A model generated the notes under the pieces. That model saw only the letters and a list, made by a program, of their open reading frames with translations. It was not told where the DNA came from and made no database searches. A DNA stretch of 64,000 bases from Microvirga thermotolerans (lineage in GTDB: Bacteria > Pseudomonadota > Alphaproteobacteria > Rhizobiales > Beijerinckiaceae): positions 3,626,001 through 3,690,000 of the forward strand of contig NZ_CP045423.1 of the NCBI RefSeq assembly GCF_009363855.1. Reading direction: 5' to 3'. Shown here in pieces: positions 25,158 through 34,459 of the stretch. The first letter of the stretch is position 1. Every line of letters begins with the position of its first letter. Both the position numbers and the translations under genes were made by a program.

Positions 25158-25321
25158 GCCCGGTTCCCGCCGGGATCGGACGCCGGCACGCGCCTCGCGG
25201 GGATGGGTTTTGCGCCCGGTCCCGCTCTCCCGTATGGAAGCGCATGGCCAGCGGAAGTCGTCGACCCCTCGGCGGCAGATGCGCTACCAGTTACCGGCAA
25301 GCGATACAATAGGAGACCCGA

Positions 25322-26371
25322 ATGGGCGAGGCCCCCGCCGAGAACCGCTCCAGCCGCTTCTGGCTCTACACGCCGTTCGTCCTGCTCGTCCTCGTGGCCG
25401 TCGGCTGGAGCGCCGCCTGGCTCGCGATCCGCAGCCGCGCCAGCGATTCCATCGACGCGTGGTTCGGCCTCGAGGCCAAGGCCGGCCGGCAGTGGACCTG
25501 CAGCGACCGGACGGTGGGGGGCTTCCCCTTCCGGATCGAGGTGACCTGCGGCGCGCTGAGTCTGACCCACGGGGCGGTGACGGCCTCGTTCGGGCGCGTC
25601 GAGGCGGTGGCGCAGGTCTACCAGCCGCGTTTCGTGATCACCGAGATCGAGGGGCCCTTCCGCTGGACGGACGGCACCGTCGCCGTCGAGGGCCGGTGGG
25701 ACCTGCTCCAGACGAGCGTGCACGCGACGGCCGCCGGCCTGCAGCGCCTCTCCGCCGTCGCCCGCAACCCGTCGGTGACGGTCACGGGCCTGACCCCCGA
25801 TCCCGTCGCCGTGTCGGGGCGCGCGATGGAGCTCCACGTGCGGCCCGATCCGGCCCGCGGGCAGGAAAGGGCCTACGACGTGGCGTTCTCCGTGGAGCAG
25901 GCGAAGGTCCCGCTCCTCGACGGGCTGATCGGCGGCGCCGAGCCGACGGACCTGCAGGCCGATCTCACGGTCAGCCAGGCGGAAGGGTTCCGGGGGCGGC
26001 CCTTGGCCGAGGAGCTGGAGCGCTGGCGCAGCGACGGCGGCAGGCTCACCGTCGAGATGCTCTCCGTCAGCAAGGGCGCCCGCCGGATGGAAGCCAAGGG
26101 CGAGCTCGGGCTCGATCCCCAGCACCGCCCCGCCGGCCTGCTGAACGTCTCCGCGGCGGGCCTCGACGGGCTTCTCGGCGCTGTCACCGGCAACCGCGCC
26201 GGCGGGGCGCTGCTCGGGGCCCTGCTCGGTCAGGCGCCCCGGCCGTCCGGCAACGCGGCCAGGCCCGGGCAGCCGGCGCTGGCGCCCCTCCCGCCCCTGC
26301 GGCTCGACGGCGGCTTCGTGGCGCTCGGGCCGTTCGTGATCCCCGGCCTCAAGCTGCCGTCGCTCTACTGA
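25322..26371 (+). CDS. DUF2125 domain-containing protein
   Basis: A 349-aa protein with one N-terminal transmembrane anchor (residues about 14-36) and the DUF2125 domain, which is largely restricted to alphaproteobacteria. It has the typical start of the exported part (IDAWFGLEAKAGRQWTC, GGFPFRIEVTCGAL). Beta-rich composition suggests a periplasmic lipid-binding or AsmA-like fold, as inference. AGGAGACCCGA precedes the ATG. The end overlaps the convergent tyrC by seven bases. Confidence 0.88.
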   Translation: MGEAPAENRSSRFWLYTPFVLLVLVAVGWSAAWLAIRSRASDSIDAWFGLEAKAGRQWTCSDRTVGGFPFRIEVTCGALSLTHGAVTASFGRVEAVAQVYQPRFVITEIEGPFRWTDGTVAVEGRWDLLQTSVHATAAGLQRLSAVARNPSVTVTGLTPDPVAVSGRAMELHVRPDPARGQERAYDVAFSVEQAKVPLLDGLIGGAEPTDLQADLTVSQAEGFRGRPLAEELERWRSDGGRLTVEMLSVSKGARRMEAKGELGLDPQHRPAGLLNVSAAGLDGLLGAVTGNRAGGALLGALLGQAPRPSGNAARPGQPALAPLPPLRLDGGFVALGPFVIPGLKLPSLY

Positions 26372-27312
26372 CCGTCGCGCCGGCGGCCGAAATCGGGCTC
26401 CGGCGTCTCCTGCCCCACGGAGATGATGCCCCGGCGGATGGCGCGGGTGCGGGTGAACAGGTCGAAGAGCTTGTCGCCCTCGCCCCAGCGGATCGCCCGG
26501 GCGAGGAGCGCGATGTCCTCGTTGAGGCGGCCGAGCATCTCCAGCACCGCCTCCTTGTTGTGAAGGAACACGTCCCGCCACATGGTCGGGTCGGAAGCGG
26601 CGATGCGGGTGAAATCCCGGAAGCCGCCGGCGGAGAACTTGATCACCTCCGACTGGGTGACCGTTTCCAGGTCCGCCGCCGTGCCGACGATGTTGTAGGC
26701 GATGAGGTGCGGCACGTGGCTCGTGATGGCGAGCACCAGGTCGTGGTGCTGCGCCGTCATGGTCTCGACGTTCGCCCCCATGGCGGACCAGAAGTTCCGC
26801 ACCCGGTCGACGGCGCCCTGGTCCGCGCCTTCCGTCGGCGTGAGGATGCACCAGCGGTTCAGGAACAGGGTGGCGAAGCCCGCATCGGGCCCCGAATGCT
26901 CGGTCCCCGCCACCGGATGGGCGGGGACGAAATGCACGCCCGCGGGAAGGTGGGGCTGGACCTGGGCGATCACCGAGGCCTTCACCGAGCCGACGTCGGA
27001 GACGATCGCGCCCGGCTTGAGGCCGGGAGCCATGGCTTCCGCCACCGCCCCGTACGCGCCGACCGGGACGCAGATGATCGCGAGGTCGGCGTCCCCGACG
27101 CCGGCCGCGAGGTCGGCCGTGGCCTCCTCGGCGAGGCCGAGCTCCCGCACCCGCGCGAGCACGGCCTCGTCCCGGTCGACGGCGACGAGGGTGCCCGCGA
27201 GGTTGAGATGACGCGCCGCGCGGGCGATGGAGGAGCCGATCAGGCCGAAGCCGATGATCGCCACCCGGCCGAAGAGCGGCGCCGCACGGGGAGGTCCGAG
27301 GCGCTCAGGCAT
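26365..27312 (-). CDS. tyrC: Prephenate/arogenate dehydrogenase family protein
   Basis: A 315-aa NAD(P)-dependent enzyme of tyrosine synthesis. The N-terminal Rossmann motif is [16 protein letters not shown] (about residues 17-32). Catalytic-region motifs are [29 protein letters not shown] and [17 protein letters not shown]. The prephenate/arogenate preference cannot be told from sequence. It overlaps the upstream hisC by 8 bases (start inside the hisC stop region), and both lie behind a chorismate mutase gene, forming an aromatic amino-acid unit. Confidence 0.93.
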   Translation of the reverse strand: MPERLGPPRAAPLFGRVAIIGFGLIGSSIARAARHLNLAGTLVAVDRDEAVLARVRELGLAEEATADLAAGVGDADLAIICVPVGAYGAVAEAMAPGLKPGAIVSDVGSVKASVIAQVQPHLPAGVHFVPAHPVAGTEHSGPDAGFATLFLNRWCILTPTEGADQGAVDRVRNFWSAMGANVETMTAQHHDLVLAITSHVPHLIAYNIVGTAADLETVTQSEVIKFSAGGFRDFTRIAASDPTMWRDVFLHNKEAVLEMLGRLNEDIALLARAIRWGEGDKLFDLFTRTRAIRRGIISVGQETPEPDFGRRRDGQ

Positions 27313-28405
27313 GGTCCTTGCCCAGGAAATCGCCCAGCGCGGCGACGACCAGCCGGTTCGCCTCCTCCGTCCCGACGGTGAGGCGCAGGGCATGCGGCAG
27401 GCCGTAGCCGTCGATCCGGCGCAGGATGAGGCCGCGCTCCGTCAGGAAGGCGTCCGCGTCCTTCGCCGTCCGGCCTTCCTCGCGGGGGAAGTGGACGAGC
27501 AGGAAGTTGCCCACGCTCGGCGTGACCTTCAGGCCCAGCGCCTCGATCTCGCGGGTGAGCCAGGCGAGCCAGGTCTCGTTGTGCTCGACGGACTTCGCCA
27601 CATGGGCGTCGTCCTGGATCGCCGCCACCGCGGCGGCCATGGCCGGGCCGTTCACGTTGAAGGGGCCGCGGATCCGGTTGACCGCGTCGACCACGTGGGC
27701 GGGCGCGACCATCCAGCCGATCCTGAGGTTGGCGAGGCCGTAGATCTTCGAGAAGGTGCGGGTCATCACCACGTTCTCGGCCGTGGCGACGAGCTCCAGC
27801 CCCGCCTCGTAGTCGTTGCGGCGGACGTATTCCGCATAGGCCGCGTCGAGGACGAGGAGCACGTGCGGCGGGAGGCCCGCATGGAGGCGCTTCACCTCGT
27901 CGAAGGGCAGGTAGGTGCCCGTCGGGTTGTTGGGATTGGCGAGGAAAACGATCTTCGTCTTCGGCGTCACCCGCGCCAGGATCGCGTCCACGTCGGCGCG
28001 ATAGTCCTTCTCGGGCGCGACCACGGGAACGCCGCCCGCCGCGAGGATGGCGATGCGGTAGACCAGGAACCCGTGCTCGGAGAAGATCCCTTCGTCGCCC
28101 GGCCCCACATAGGCGCCGGTGATCAGGGAGAGCAGCTCGTCGGACCCGGCGCCGCAGACGATGCGGCCCGCATCGAGACCGTACTTGGCGGCGATGGCCT
28201 CGCGCAGGCGGGTGGCCGAGCCGTCGGGATAGAGCTCCAGATGGTCGAAGGAACGGATCGCCTCGACCGCCTTCGGCGATGGGCCGAGGGGCGTTTCGTT
28301 GGAGGACAGCTTGTAGACCTTCGCAACCCCGGCGGCGGCGCTCTTGCCGGGCACGTAGGCTTCGATCTTCAGGACGCCGGGGCGGGGTTCGGGACGGGCG
28401 GGCAT
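27305..28405 (-). CDS. hisC: Histidinol-phosphate / aromatic aminotransferase (HisC family)
   Basis: A 366-aa fold-type I PLP aminotransferase. It shows [18 protein letters not shown] at the start, [23 protein letters not shown] and the Schiff-base lysine in [18 protein letters not shown], then [11 protein letters not shown]. The ATG at 28405 has AGGAAG 8 bases upstream. HisC makes histidinol phosphate, but its position between chorismate mutase and tyrC, away from other his genes, suggests it also or mainly transaminates aromatic keto acids or prephenate. That is inference from context. Confidence 0.92.
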   Translation of the reverse strand: MPARPEPRPGVLKIEAYVPGKSAAAGVAKVYKLSSNETPLGPSPKAVEAIRSFDHLELYPDGSATRLREAIAAKYGLDAGRIVCGAGSDELLSLITGAYVGPGDEGIFSEHGFLVYRIAILAAGGVPVVAPEKDYRADVDAILARVTPKTKIVFLANPNNPTGTYLPFDEVKRLHAGLPPHVLLVLDAAYAEYVRRNDYEAGLELVATAENVVMTRTFSKIYGLANLRIGWMVAPAHVVDAVNRIRGPFNVNGPAMAAAVAAIQDDAHVAKSVEHNETWLAWLTREIEALGLKVTPSVGNFLLVHFPREEGRTAKDADAFLTERGLILRRIDGYGLPHALRLTVGTEEANRLVVAALGDFLGKDHA

Positions 28406-28512
28406 GGATGCGCTTCCTGGAGAAGGGTCGAAATTCGGATTGGCTCTCGAGCATGACCGGCGGAGGCGGGAGCCGGTTTCCCGGCCGGGGAACGGAACCC
28501 GCGGCCGGTTCC

Positions 28513-28566
28513 GCTCTAGAGCATCGGGCCCGAAAGGGGAATGCACTTTTGGGATCGATCCGAAGC
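28513..28566. repeat. Dispersed AGAGC palindromic repeat, copy C
   Basis: It begins with the palindrome GCTCTAGAGC (28513-28522) and continues CATCGGGCCCGAAAGG...GCACTTTTGGGATCGAT, an imperfect hairpin. The family resemblance is the AGAGC end and the GAAA/CACTTTT core. A second AGAGC-like arm (CTCTCGAGCATGACCGG, 28445-28461) stands to its left. It lies between chorismate mutase and hisC. Confidence 0.6.
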
Positions 28567-28595
28567 CCGTGCGTCGGAAAGGCGCCTCCTCCAGC

Positions 28596-29441
28596 TCATT
28601 TCACGCGGAAACGCTCCGCATGGCTGCCGACCTCGACGAGCTGCGACAGGCTGGCGCCCGCTTCCGTCAGGACCCCATGCAGGCGGGAGGGCTCCACGGC
28701 CCCCGGCACGGCCACCAGGACGGAGAGGCCGTAGGTGTCGGCGGCGCTCGCCACCGCCTCCCCGCCGAGTCCGGCGAGCGCCGCCGCGACGTCCCTGTGC
28801 CACCGCTCGAACTGGGCGGCATAGAGCACCACGTCGCGGACGGCCGCGTCGGCCAGGGGCTTGGAAATGACGTAGACGGGCGTGCCGGCCGGATGGTCCG
28901 GCCGCTCGATGAAGGGCAGGCGGGCGATGATCTTCGGTCCGTCCCGCTCGGCGAGGGCCCGCCACCAGGCGCCGCTGGAGGCCCCCTGGTCGATGCGGAA
29001 GATGCCGAGGTCCCCGCGGCCCGCCGCCACGGCCCCGATCACCGCCGCGGCGCTCGGATGGCTGACATAGGGGACCGTGAAGCCGAAGTGGAAGCGGGCC
29101 GAATCGCGCATCGGCGCATCGCCTCCGGAGATGTCCGCATGGACCGAATACGGCGCCTGGACGTAGGTGAAGGTGGCGATGATCACCCGCCAGATGCTCT
29201 CCACCGTGTCGAGGGGGAGGAGCCCCTCGTGCCGCTCGGCGAGCGCCCGCATCATGGAGGCCTCCCGGCCCGGCCGGAAGGCCGAGCCGGATTCGGACGT
29301 CTTCTTGACCGAGATCAGGCGGTCGATGATGGTGCCGCGCTCCATCAGCAGCCTGTGCATGGCCTCGTCGATCCGGTCGATCTCCTGCCTCAGCTGCGCC
29401 AGGGTCGGGACGGGGCGGTCGGGAATGGGCTTCTCGGACAT
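28596..29441 (-). CDS. Chorismate mutase with degenerate prephenate-dehydratase-like C-terminus
   Basis: A 281-aa protein. Residues about 12-95 are an AroQ-type chorismate mutase ([38 protein letters not shown]), converting chorismate to prephenate. Residues about 100-240 follow the order of prephenate dehydratase ([41 protein letters not shown]). The catalytic Thr-Arg-Phe triplet expected near 187-190 reads Pro-Val-Tyr, so dehydratase activity is probably lost. The last 35 residues look ACT-like. It is likely the mutase for the tyrosine branch together with hisC and tyrC downstream. Confidence 0.85.
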   Translation of the reverse strand: MSEKPIPDRPVPTLAQLRQEIDRIDEAMHRLLMERGTIIDRLISVKKTSESGSAFRPGREASMMRALAERHEGLLPLDTVESIWRVIIATFTYVQAPYSVHADISGGDAPMRDSARFHFGFTVPYVSHPSAAAVIGAVAAGRGDLGIFRIDQGASSGAWWRALAERDGPKIIARLPFIERPDHPAGTPVYVISKPLADAAVRDVVLYAAQFERWHRDVAAALAGLGGEAVASAADTYGLSVLVAVPGAVEPSRLHGVLTEAGASLSQLVEVGSHAERFRVK

Positions 29442-29618
29442 GGGGCAATCCTGAACGACTGCGCCCTTCTTCGCAGCCCCGGACGCCCCTGCCAAGCCTG
29501 AATTCGGGCGCCCCCCGCCGCTGCCGCGCCGCGACGCGCGTTGACCTCGGCGCCTCTCCGCTTTACCGCTGTTCGGAAGATCGAACGCTTCCGCCGGACG
29601 CTTCCGCCCGAGTCGAGC

Positions 29619-30788
29619 ATGACCAGCGCCCTTCCCCCGCCCGAGCCGCGCAACCAGGTCGACGACCCGTCGAGCCCCGTCGCGCGCTTCGGAGCGGACG
29701 AGCCCCTGATGCTCGATGCGGGCGTTCCGCTGGCTCCCTGGCAGATCGCGTACCAGACCTACGGGACCCTGAACGCCGAGCGGTCGAACGCCATTCTCGT
29801 CTGCCATGCCCTCACCGGCGACCAGCACGTGGCAAACCCCAACCCCGTGACCGGAAAGCCCGGCTGGTGGACGACCATGGTCGGCCCTAGCAAGCCGCTC
29901 GACACGGACCGCTTCTTCGTGATCTGCGCCAACGTCATCGGCGGTTGCATGGGCACCACCGGCCCGGCCTCCACCGATCCCCGCACCGGCCAGCCCTATG
30001 CCCTCGACTTCCCGGTGATCACCATCCGCGACATGGTGCGCGCCCAGGCGGCGCTGATCGACCGCCTCGGGATCGAAAGCCTGTTCTGCGTAGTCGGCGG
30101 CTCCATGGGCGGCATGCAGGTGCTCCAGTGGGCGGCAAGCTATCCCGAGAGGGTCTTCGCCGCGCTGCCCATCGCCACCGCCGCCCGGCACTCGGCCCAG
30201 AACATCGCCTTCCACGAGGTGGGCCGGCAGGCGGTGATGGCCGACCCCGACTGGCGCGGGGGCCGCTACCTCGTCGAGGGAACGCGGCCCGCCAAGGGCC
30301 TCGCGGTCGCCCGCATGGGCGCCCACATCACCTATCTCTCGGAGATGGCCCTGCACCGGAAGTTCGGGCGCAACTACCAGGACCGCAGCGCGCCGACCTT
30401 CTCCTTCGACGCGGATTTCCAGATCGAGAGCTACCTGCGCTACCAGGGCCTCTCCTTCGTCGAGCGCTTCGACGCCAATTCCTATCTCTACGTGACGCGG
30501 GCCATGGACTATTTCGACCTCGCCGCCGAGCACGGCGGCAGCCTGGCGCGCGCCTTCAAGGGATCGGCCACGCGCTTCTGCGTGATCTCCTTCTCCTCGG
30601 ACTGGCTGTTCCCGACCGCGGATTCCCGCGCCATCGTCCATGCCCTGAACGCCGCCGCCGCCTCCGTCGCCTTCGTCGAGGTGGAGAGCGACAAGGGGCA
30701 CGACGCCTTCCTCCTCGACGAGCCCGAGATGTTCGCCGCGGCGCGCGGCTTCATCGACGCCGCGGCCCGCGCCCGGGGGCTGTCCTGA
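29619..30788 (+). CDS. metX: Homoserine O-acyltransferase MetX
   Basis: A 389-aa alpha/beta hydrolase-fold enzyme that activates homoserine for methionine synthesis. The nucleophile serine is in [14 protein letters not shown], the aspartate in [12 protein letters not shown] and the histidine in [11 protein letters not shown]. The N-terminal [10 protein letters not shown] and [10 protein letters not shown] blocks are typical. Acetyl- versus succinyl-CoA use cannot be settled by eye, since many MetX enzymes use succinyl-CoA. The ATG at 29619 gives normal length. The stop shares its A with the metW start. Confidence 0.95.
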   Translation: MTSALPPPEPRNQVDDPSSPVARFGADEPLMLDAGVPLAPWQIAYQTYGTLNAERSNAILVCHALTGDQHVANPNPVTGKPGWWTTMVGPSKPLDTDRFFVICANVIGGCMGTTGPASTDPRTGQPYALDFPVITIRDMVRAQAALIDRLGIESLFCVVGGSMGGMQVLQWAASYPERVFAALPIATAARHSAQNIAFHEVGRQAVMADPDWRGGRYLVEGTRPAKGLAVARMGAHITYLSEMALHRKFGRNYQDRSAPTFSFDADFQIESYLRYQGLSFVERFDANSYLYVTRAMDYFDLAAEHGGSLARAFKGSATRFCVISFSSDWLFPTADSRAIVHALNAAAASVAFVEVESDKGHDAFLLDEPEMFAAARGFIDAAARARGLS

Positions 30789-31450
30789 TGGAGCCGGGAA
30801 CGTCCGCTCCGGCGACGGCCCCTCCGGAAGGGGCGCGGCTCGACTTCCTCCTCGTCGCGGACATGGTCGCGCCCGGTTCGCGGGTGCTCGACGTGGGCTG
30901 CGGCGACGGCTCCCTTCTCGCGCTCCTGCGCGACCGCAGGGGCGTCGACGGACGCGGGATCGAGATCTCCCGCGAAGGCGTGAACGCCTGCCTCGCCAAG
31001 GGACTGCCGGTGATCCAGGGCGACGCGGACACGGATCTCGCCGACTATCCGGACGACGCCTTCGATTACGTCATCCTGTCCCAGACCATCCAGGCGACGC
31101 GCCGGCCGAAGGTCGTGCTCGAGCACCTGCTGCGCATCGGGCGGCGGGCCATCGTATCCTTCCCCAATTTCGGCCATTGGCGGGTGCGGCTCGACCTTCT
31201 CCTGAAGGGCCGCATGCCGGTGACGGACAACCTGCCCTATGCGTGGCACGACACGCCGAACATCCATTTCTGCACGATCCGCGATTTCGTGGAGCTGTGC
31301 CGGGAGGTGGGAGCGCGCATGGAGCGGGCGGCGGCGCTCGACGCCGGCGGCCGTCCGGTGCGCGTCGCGCTGCCCTGGTGGGCCTGGAATCTCCTCGGCG
31401 AGCAGGGCGTGTTCCTGCTCACGCGGCGGGAGAGCGGCCCCGATCGCTGA
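30788..31450 (+). CDS. metW: Methionine biosynthesis protein MetW
   Basis: A 220-aa methyltransferase-fold protein that in Proteobacteria is the usual partner of MetX. It has motif I VLDVGCGDGSLLALL (about residue 38), GIEISREGVNACLAKGLPVIQGD and the MetW signature FPNFGHWRVRLDLLLKGRMPVT, followed by LPYAWHDTPNIHFCTIRDF. It is needed for efficient methionine synthesis with MetX in several species, apparently as an activating partner. The ATG overlaps the metX stop by one base (TGATG). Confidence 0.95.
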   Translation: MEPGTSAPATAPPEGARLDFLLVADMVAPGSRVLDVGCGDGSLLALLRDRRGVDGRGIEISREGVNACLAKGLPVIQGDADTDLADYPDDAFDYVILSQTIQATRRPKVVLEHLLRIGRRAIVSFPNFGHWRVRLDLLLKGRMPVTDNLPYAWHDTPNIHFCTIRDFVELCREVGARMERAAALDAGGRPVRVALPWWAWNLLGEQGVFLLTRRESGPDR

Positions 31451-31470
31451 CGCGGAACGCGGAAGACCTT

Positions 31471-31508
31471 AGCGGTCCAAGTCTCCTTTAGCCGTCCAAG
31501 TCCCCTTT
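31471..31508. repeat. 19-bp tandem duplication at the xerD stop
   Basis: Two adjacent 19-base units (31471-31489 and 31490-31508) match at 17 positions. On the minus strand the second-listed unit codes the last residues GDLDG and stop of XerD. The other copy would encode GDLDR and another stop in the same frame. Confidence 0.75.
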
Positions 31509-32429
31509 CGAGGCGAGCGGGTGCAGGTCGCGCACCATGCTCTTCAGCCGCTCGTCGAGGACATGGGTGTAGATCTGGGTCGTCGAGATGTCGGAGTGGC
31601 CCAAAAGCTCCTGCACGACGCGCAGATCCGCCCCGTTCTGGAGCAGGTGGCTCGCGAAGGCGTGGCGCAGGACGTGGGGGCTGACCCTGTCCGCGCGCAG
31701 GCCCGCCGCTCCGGCGGCGGCCTTCAGGTCGCGGGCGAAGGCCTGCCGGGTCAGGTGGCCGCTCTCGCTGTCGGACGGGAACAGCCAGGGGCTCGGGGCC
31801 TTCCCCTGCTTCTCCAGCAGGGCGAGATAGGCGCCACTCGCCGCGCGGGCCGCATCGGTGAGCGGCACGAGCCGCTCCTTGCCGCCCTTGCCCCTGACCA
31901 CGAGAAAGCGCTCGCGGGTCTTCGCCGCGCTGCGCGGAAGGGCGATGAGCTCGGAGACGCGCAGGCCCGTGGCATAGAGAAGCTCCAGGAGGCAGGCCAT
32001 GCGGGCGGCGCGCAGGCGCTCCGCCGCAGAGGCCTCCGCCCGCCCGGCCGCCTCGTGGGCGGCGCTCAGGAGCCGGTCGACCTCCTCCACGGAGAGAACC
32101 TTGGGCAGCGCCCGCCCGCGCTTGGGCGCCGCTACGGCAGCGGTCGGATCGGCCGGGGCATAGCCCTCCACGTAGAGAAACCTGTGGAACTGCCGCACCG
32201 CCGAGAGGCGGCGGGCGGCCGAGGAGGCCTTCAGCCCCCGTTCGTCGAGGCTCGCGAGAAAGCCGCGCACGGTGGCGGCGGAGGCGGTGTCGGGCCGGGC
32301 GCCGGCCTCCGCGAGATAGGCCAGGTAGTCGTCGAGGTCCCGGCGGTAGGCGTCGAGGGTGTTCTTCGACGCGCCCCGCTCGGCGGCGAGCATGTCCAGG
32401 AAGAGGCTGGCGTGCCTCGCCCCGCTCAT
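31488..32429 (-). CDS. xerD: Site-specific tyrosine recombinase XerD
   Basis: A 313-aa recombinase that resolves chromosome dimers with XerC at dif. The N-terminal SAM-like domain covers residues 1-90 and the catalytic domain 110-300. All active-site residues are present: Arg157, Lys181, His252, Arg255, His278 and the nucleophile Tyr287 (THVLDERLK follows). Length and the housekeeping context argue for XerD rather than a mobile-element integrase. Its ATG overlaps the stop of a 48-aa membrane gene (ATGA), so the two are coupled. Confidence 0.95.
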   Translation of the reverse strand: MSGARHASLFLDMLAAERGASKNTLDAYRRDLDDYLAYLAEAGARPDTASAATVRGFLASLDERGLKASSAARRLSAVRQFHRFLYVEGYAPADPTAAVAAPKRGRALPKVLSVEEVDRLLSAAHEAAGRAEASAAERLRAARMACLLELLYATGLRVSELIALPRSAAKTRERFLVVRGKGGKERLVPLTDAARAASGAYLALLEKQGKAPSPWLFPSDSESGHLTRQAFARDLKAAAGAAGLRADRVSPHVLRHAFASHLLQNGADLRVVQELLGHSDISTTQIYTHVLDERLKSMVRDLHPLASKGDLDG

Positions 32430-32572
32430 GGGGCGGTCAGGCGGCCGCTCGGGACCGGCACCGCGATCTCCCGCGGTTCGGGCTCGACCAGGGTCGCCAG
32501 GGCGAAGACGGCGGCGAAACCGAGCGCCGCGAGGATGGCGACGACGACAAGAAACCGGAATAAAGTCGGCAC
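32426..32572 (-). CDS. Small single-pass membrane protein upstream of xerD
   Basis: A 48-aa open frame from a GTG at 32572 to a TGA overlapping the xerD start by four bases. GATGAGGGGC gives a well-placed ribosome binding site. The peptide begins MPTLFRFLVVVAILAAL, continues hydrophobic to about residue 29 (one transmembrane helix), and ends with a Pro/Glu-rich tail VEPEPREIAVPVPSGRLTAP. I do not know the family. Coupling to xerD and divergence from aroK support it being a real gene. Confidence 0.65.
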   Translation of the reverse strand: MPTLFRFLVVVAILAALGFAAVFALATLVEPEPREIAVPVPSGRLTAP

Positions 32573-32688
32573 GGGCCCCTCATCAAGGTTTCCAAGCTAC
32601 AACCATGCATGGCAGGCAAAGGCAAGCTTTTCGAGATGGGTGCCCCGGGTCCTGTGACAGAGCGCGGGCCCCATGCTAGGACAGACCC

Positions 32689-33318
32689 ATGAACACTTCC
32701 AGCCGCCTCAATTCGCTCGATGAGGCCGGCGGGCAGGACGGCAGACGCCAGGGCGGCCACCCCATCGCCCGCAGGCTCGGCTCGCGGTCCCTCGTGCTCG
32801 TCGGTCTCATGGGAGCCGGGAAAAGCACCGTGGGCCGGCGGCTCGCGCAGAAGCTCGGCCTGCCCTTCCGCGATGCTGATCACGAGATCGAGGAAGCCGC
32901 CGGGATGAGCATTCCGGACATCTTCGCCATTCACGGGGAGGAGCATTTCCGTGACGGGGAGAGGCGCGTCATCGCACGCCTTCTCCAGGAAGGGCCCATG
33001 GTGCTGGCGACGGGCGGAGGCGCCTTCATGAACGCGGAGACCCGGGCCGCCATCAGGGCGGCGGGGGTCTCGATCTGGCTCAAGGCCGACCTCGACACCC
33101 TCATGCGGCGGGTGCGCAGGCGCGCCACGCGTCCCCTGCTCCAGAACCCCGACCCCGAAGGGACGATGCGGCGCCTCATGGAGGTCCGGTATCCCGTCTA
33201 TGCCGAGGCCGACGTGACCGTGTACTCCCACGAGGCGCCCCACGACCGGGTCGTGGCCGACATCGTTCAGGCGCTCAAGGAGTGGTTCGACGAACATGGG
33301 AGGTCTGCCGGTGAATAG
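32689..33318 (+). CDS. aroK: Shikimate kinase
   Basis: A 209-aa kinase that phosphorylates shikimate in the chorismate pathway. Walker A LVGLMGAGKSTVGRRLA is at about residues 37-53. DADHEIEEAAGMSI binds shikimate, and the ATGGGAF motif and the lid arginines in RRRATRPLLQ follow. The first 30 residues are an extra polar extension. It begins the aroK-aroB-corC operon, and aroB starts inside its 3' end. Confidence 0.95.
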   Translation: MNTSSRLNSLDEAGGQDGRRQGGHPIARRLGSRSLVLVGLMGAGKSTVGRRLAQKLGLPFRDADHEIEEAAGMSIPDIFAIHGEEHFRDGERRVIARLLQEGPMVLATGGGAFMNAETRAAIRAAGVSIWLKADLDTLMRRVRRRATRPLLQNPDPEGTMRRLMEVRYPVYAEADVTVYSHEAPHDRVVADIVQALKEWFDEHGRSAGE

Positions 33319-34459
33319 CCTGGCCACGCGGGCGCCCGAGGCGGCGGCGATTACGGTTCCCGTCCCCCTGGGCGACAGGGCCTACGAGATCCTCGTCGGC
33401 CGCGGCCTGCTCCAAGGCGCCGGGGCGCGCATCGCGGCGCTCGGCGCGCGCGCCGCCGCCATCGTCACCGACGAGCATGTGGGGCCGCTCTATGCCCGGT
33501 CCCTCGCGGAGGCGCTCGAGCGGCACGGCCTGAGGACGGCCACCCTCGCTCTCCCGCCCGGCGAGGCGACGAAATCCTACGCCTTCCTGGAAAAGGTCTG
33601 CGATTTCGCGCTGGAGGCGAGGATCGAGCGCGGCGACCTCGTAGTCGCCCTCGGCGGCGGCGTCGTGGGCGATCTCGCGGGCTTCGCGGCGGCGGTCGTG
33701 CGCCGGGGCGTCCGCTTCGTCCAGGTGCCGACCACCCTGCTCGCCCAGGTGGATTCCTCCGTCGGCGGCAAGACCGGCATCAACTCGCGGCACGGCAAGA
33801 ACCTCGTCGGCGCCTTCCACCAGCCGAGCCTCGTGCTCGCCGACACCGCGGCCCTCGACACGCTTTCCTTGAGGGAAATGCGGGCCGGCTATGCCGAGGT
33901 CGTCAAATACGGCCTCATCGACGATGCTTCGTTCTTCGACTGGTGCGAGGCGCGCTGGCGGGGCGTGTTCGCCGGCGGCCCGGAGCGCGACGAGGCGGTG
34001 GCGCGAAGCTGCCGGGCGAAAGCCGCCGTCGTGGTCCGCGACGAGCGGGAGGACGGGGATCGCGCCCTGCTCAACCTGGGCCACACCTTCGGGCACGCCC
34101 TGGAGCGGATCACCCGCTACGACTCCGCACGCCTCGTCCACGGCGAGGGCGTGGCGATCGGCCTGTGCCTGGCCTTCCGCTTCTCGGCGTCCCTCGGGCT
34201 GTGCCCGGACCGGGACGCGCGGCGGGTCGAAGCGCATCTCGCGGAGGCTGGACTTCCCACCCGCCTGAACCATGTTCCGGGAGGCTGCGGCACCGTGGAG
34301 GAGCTGCTCGACGCCATGGCGCAGGACAAGAAGGTGAAGGGCGGCGCCCTCACCTTCATCCTGGCGCGGGGCATCGGGAAGAGCTTCATCGCGCCCGGCA
34401 TCGCGGCCGACGAGGTCAGGTCCTTCCTCAAGAAGGAAATCAGCGCAGCGCAGCCATGA
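33311..34459 (+). CDS. aroB: 3-dehydroquinate synthase
   Basis: A 382-aa NAD- and metal-dependent enzyme that cyclises DAHP to 3-dehydroquinate. The nucleotide-binding GGGVVGDLAGFAAAVVRRG block, the VDSSVGGKTGINSRHGKNLVGAF block and the metal-ligand histidines in LLNLGHTFGHALE and VHGEGVAIG are present. The GTG at 33311 is chosen because GGAGGT lies 6 bases before it; an ATG at 33296 would add five residues. It overlaps aroK by 8 bases and the next gene by 4. Confidence 0.95.
   Translation: MNSLATRAPEAAAITVPVPLGDRAYEILVGRGLLQGAGARIAALGARAAAIVTDEHVGPLYARSLAEALERHGLRTATLALPPGEATKSYAFLEKVCDFALEARIERGDLVVALGGGVVGDLAGFAAAVVRRGVRFVQVPTTLLAQVDSSVGGKTGINSRHGKNLVGAFHQPSLVLADTAALDTLSLREMRAGYAEVVKYGLIDDASFFDWCEARWRGVFAGGPERDEAVARSCRAKAAVVVRDEREDGDRALLNLGHTFGHALERITRYDSARLVHGEGVAIGLCLAFRFSASLGLCPDRDARRVEAHLAEAGLPTRLNHVPGGCGTVEELLDAMAQDKKVKGGALTFILARGIGKSFIAPGIAADEVRSFLKKEISAAQP

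Noticed and set aside
29442-29618. Possible SAM-II riboswitch upstream of metX
   Set aside because: I looked for the conserved pseudoknot core often seen before alphaproteobacterial metX/metA and found no matching segment.
31488-32429. Tyrosine recombinase as part of an integrative element
   Set aside because: The protein matches housekeeping XerD and its neighbours (aroK, aroB, metW) are core genes; no attachment repeats were seen.
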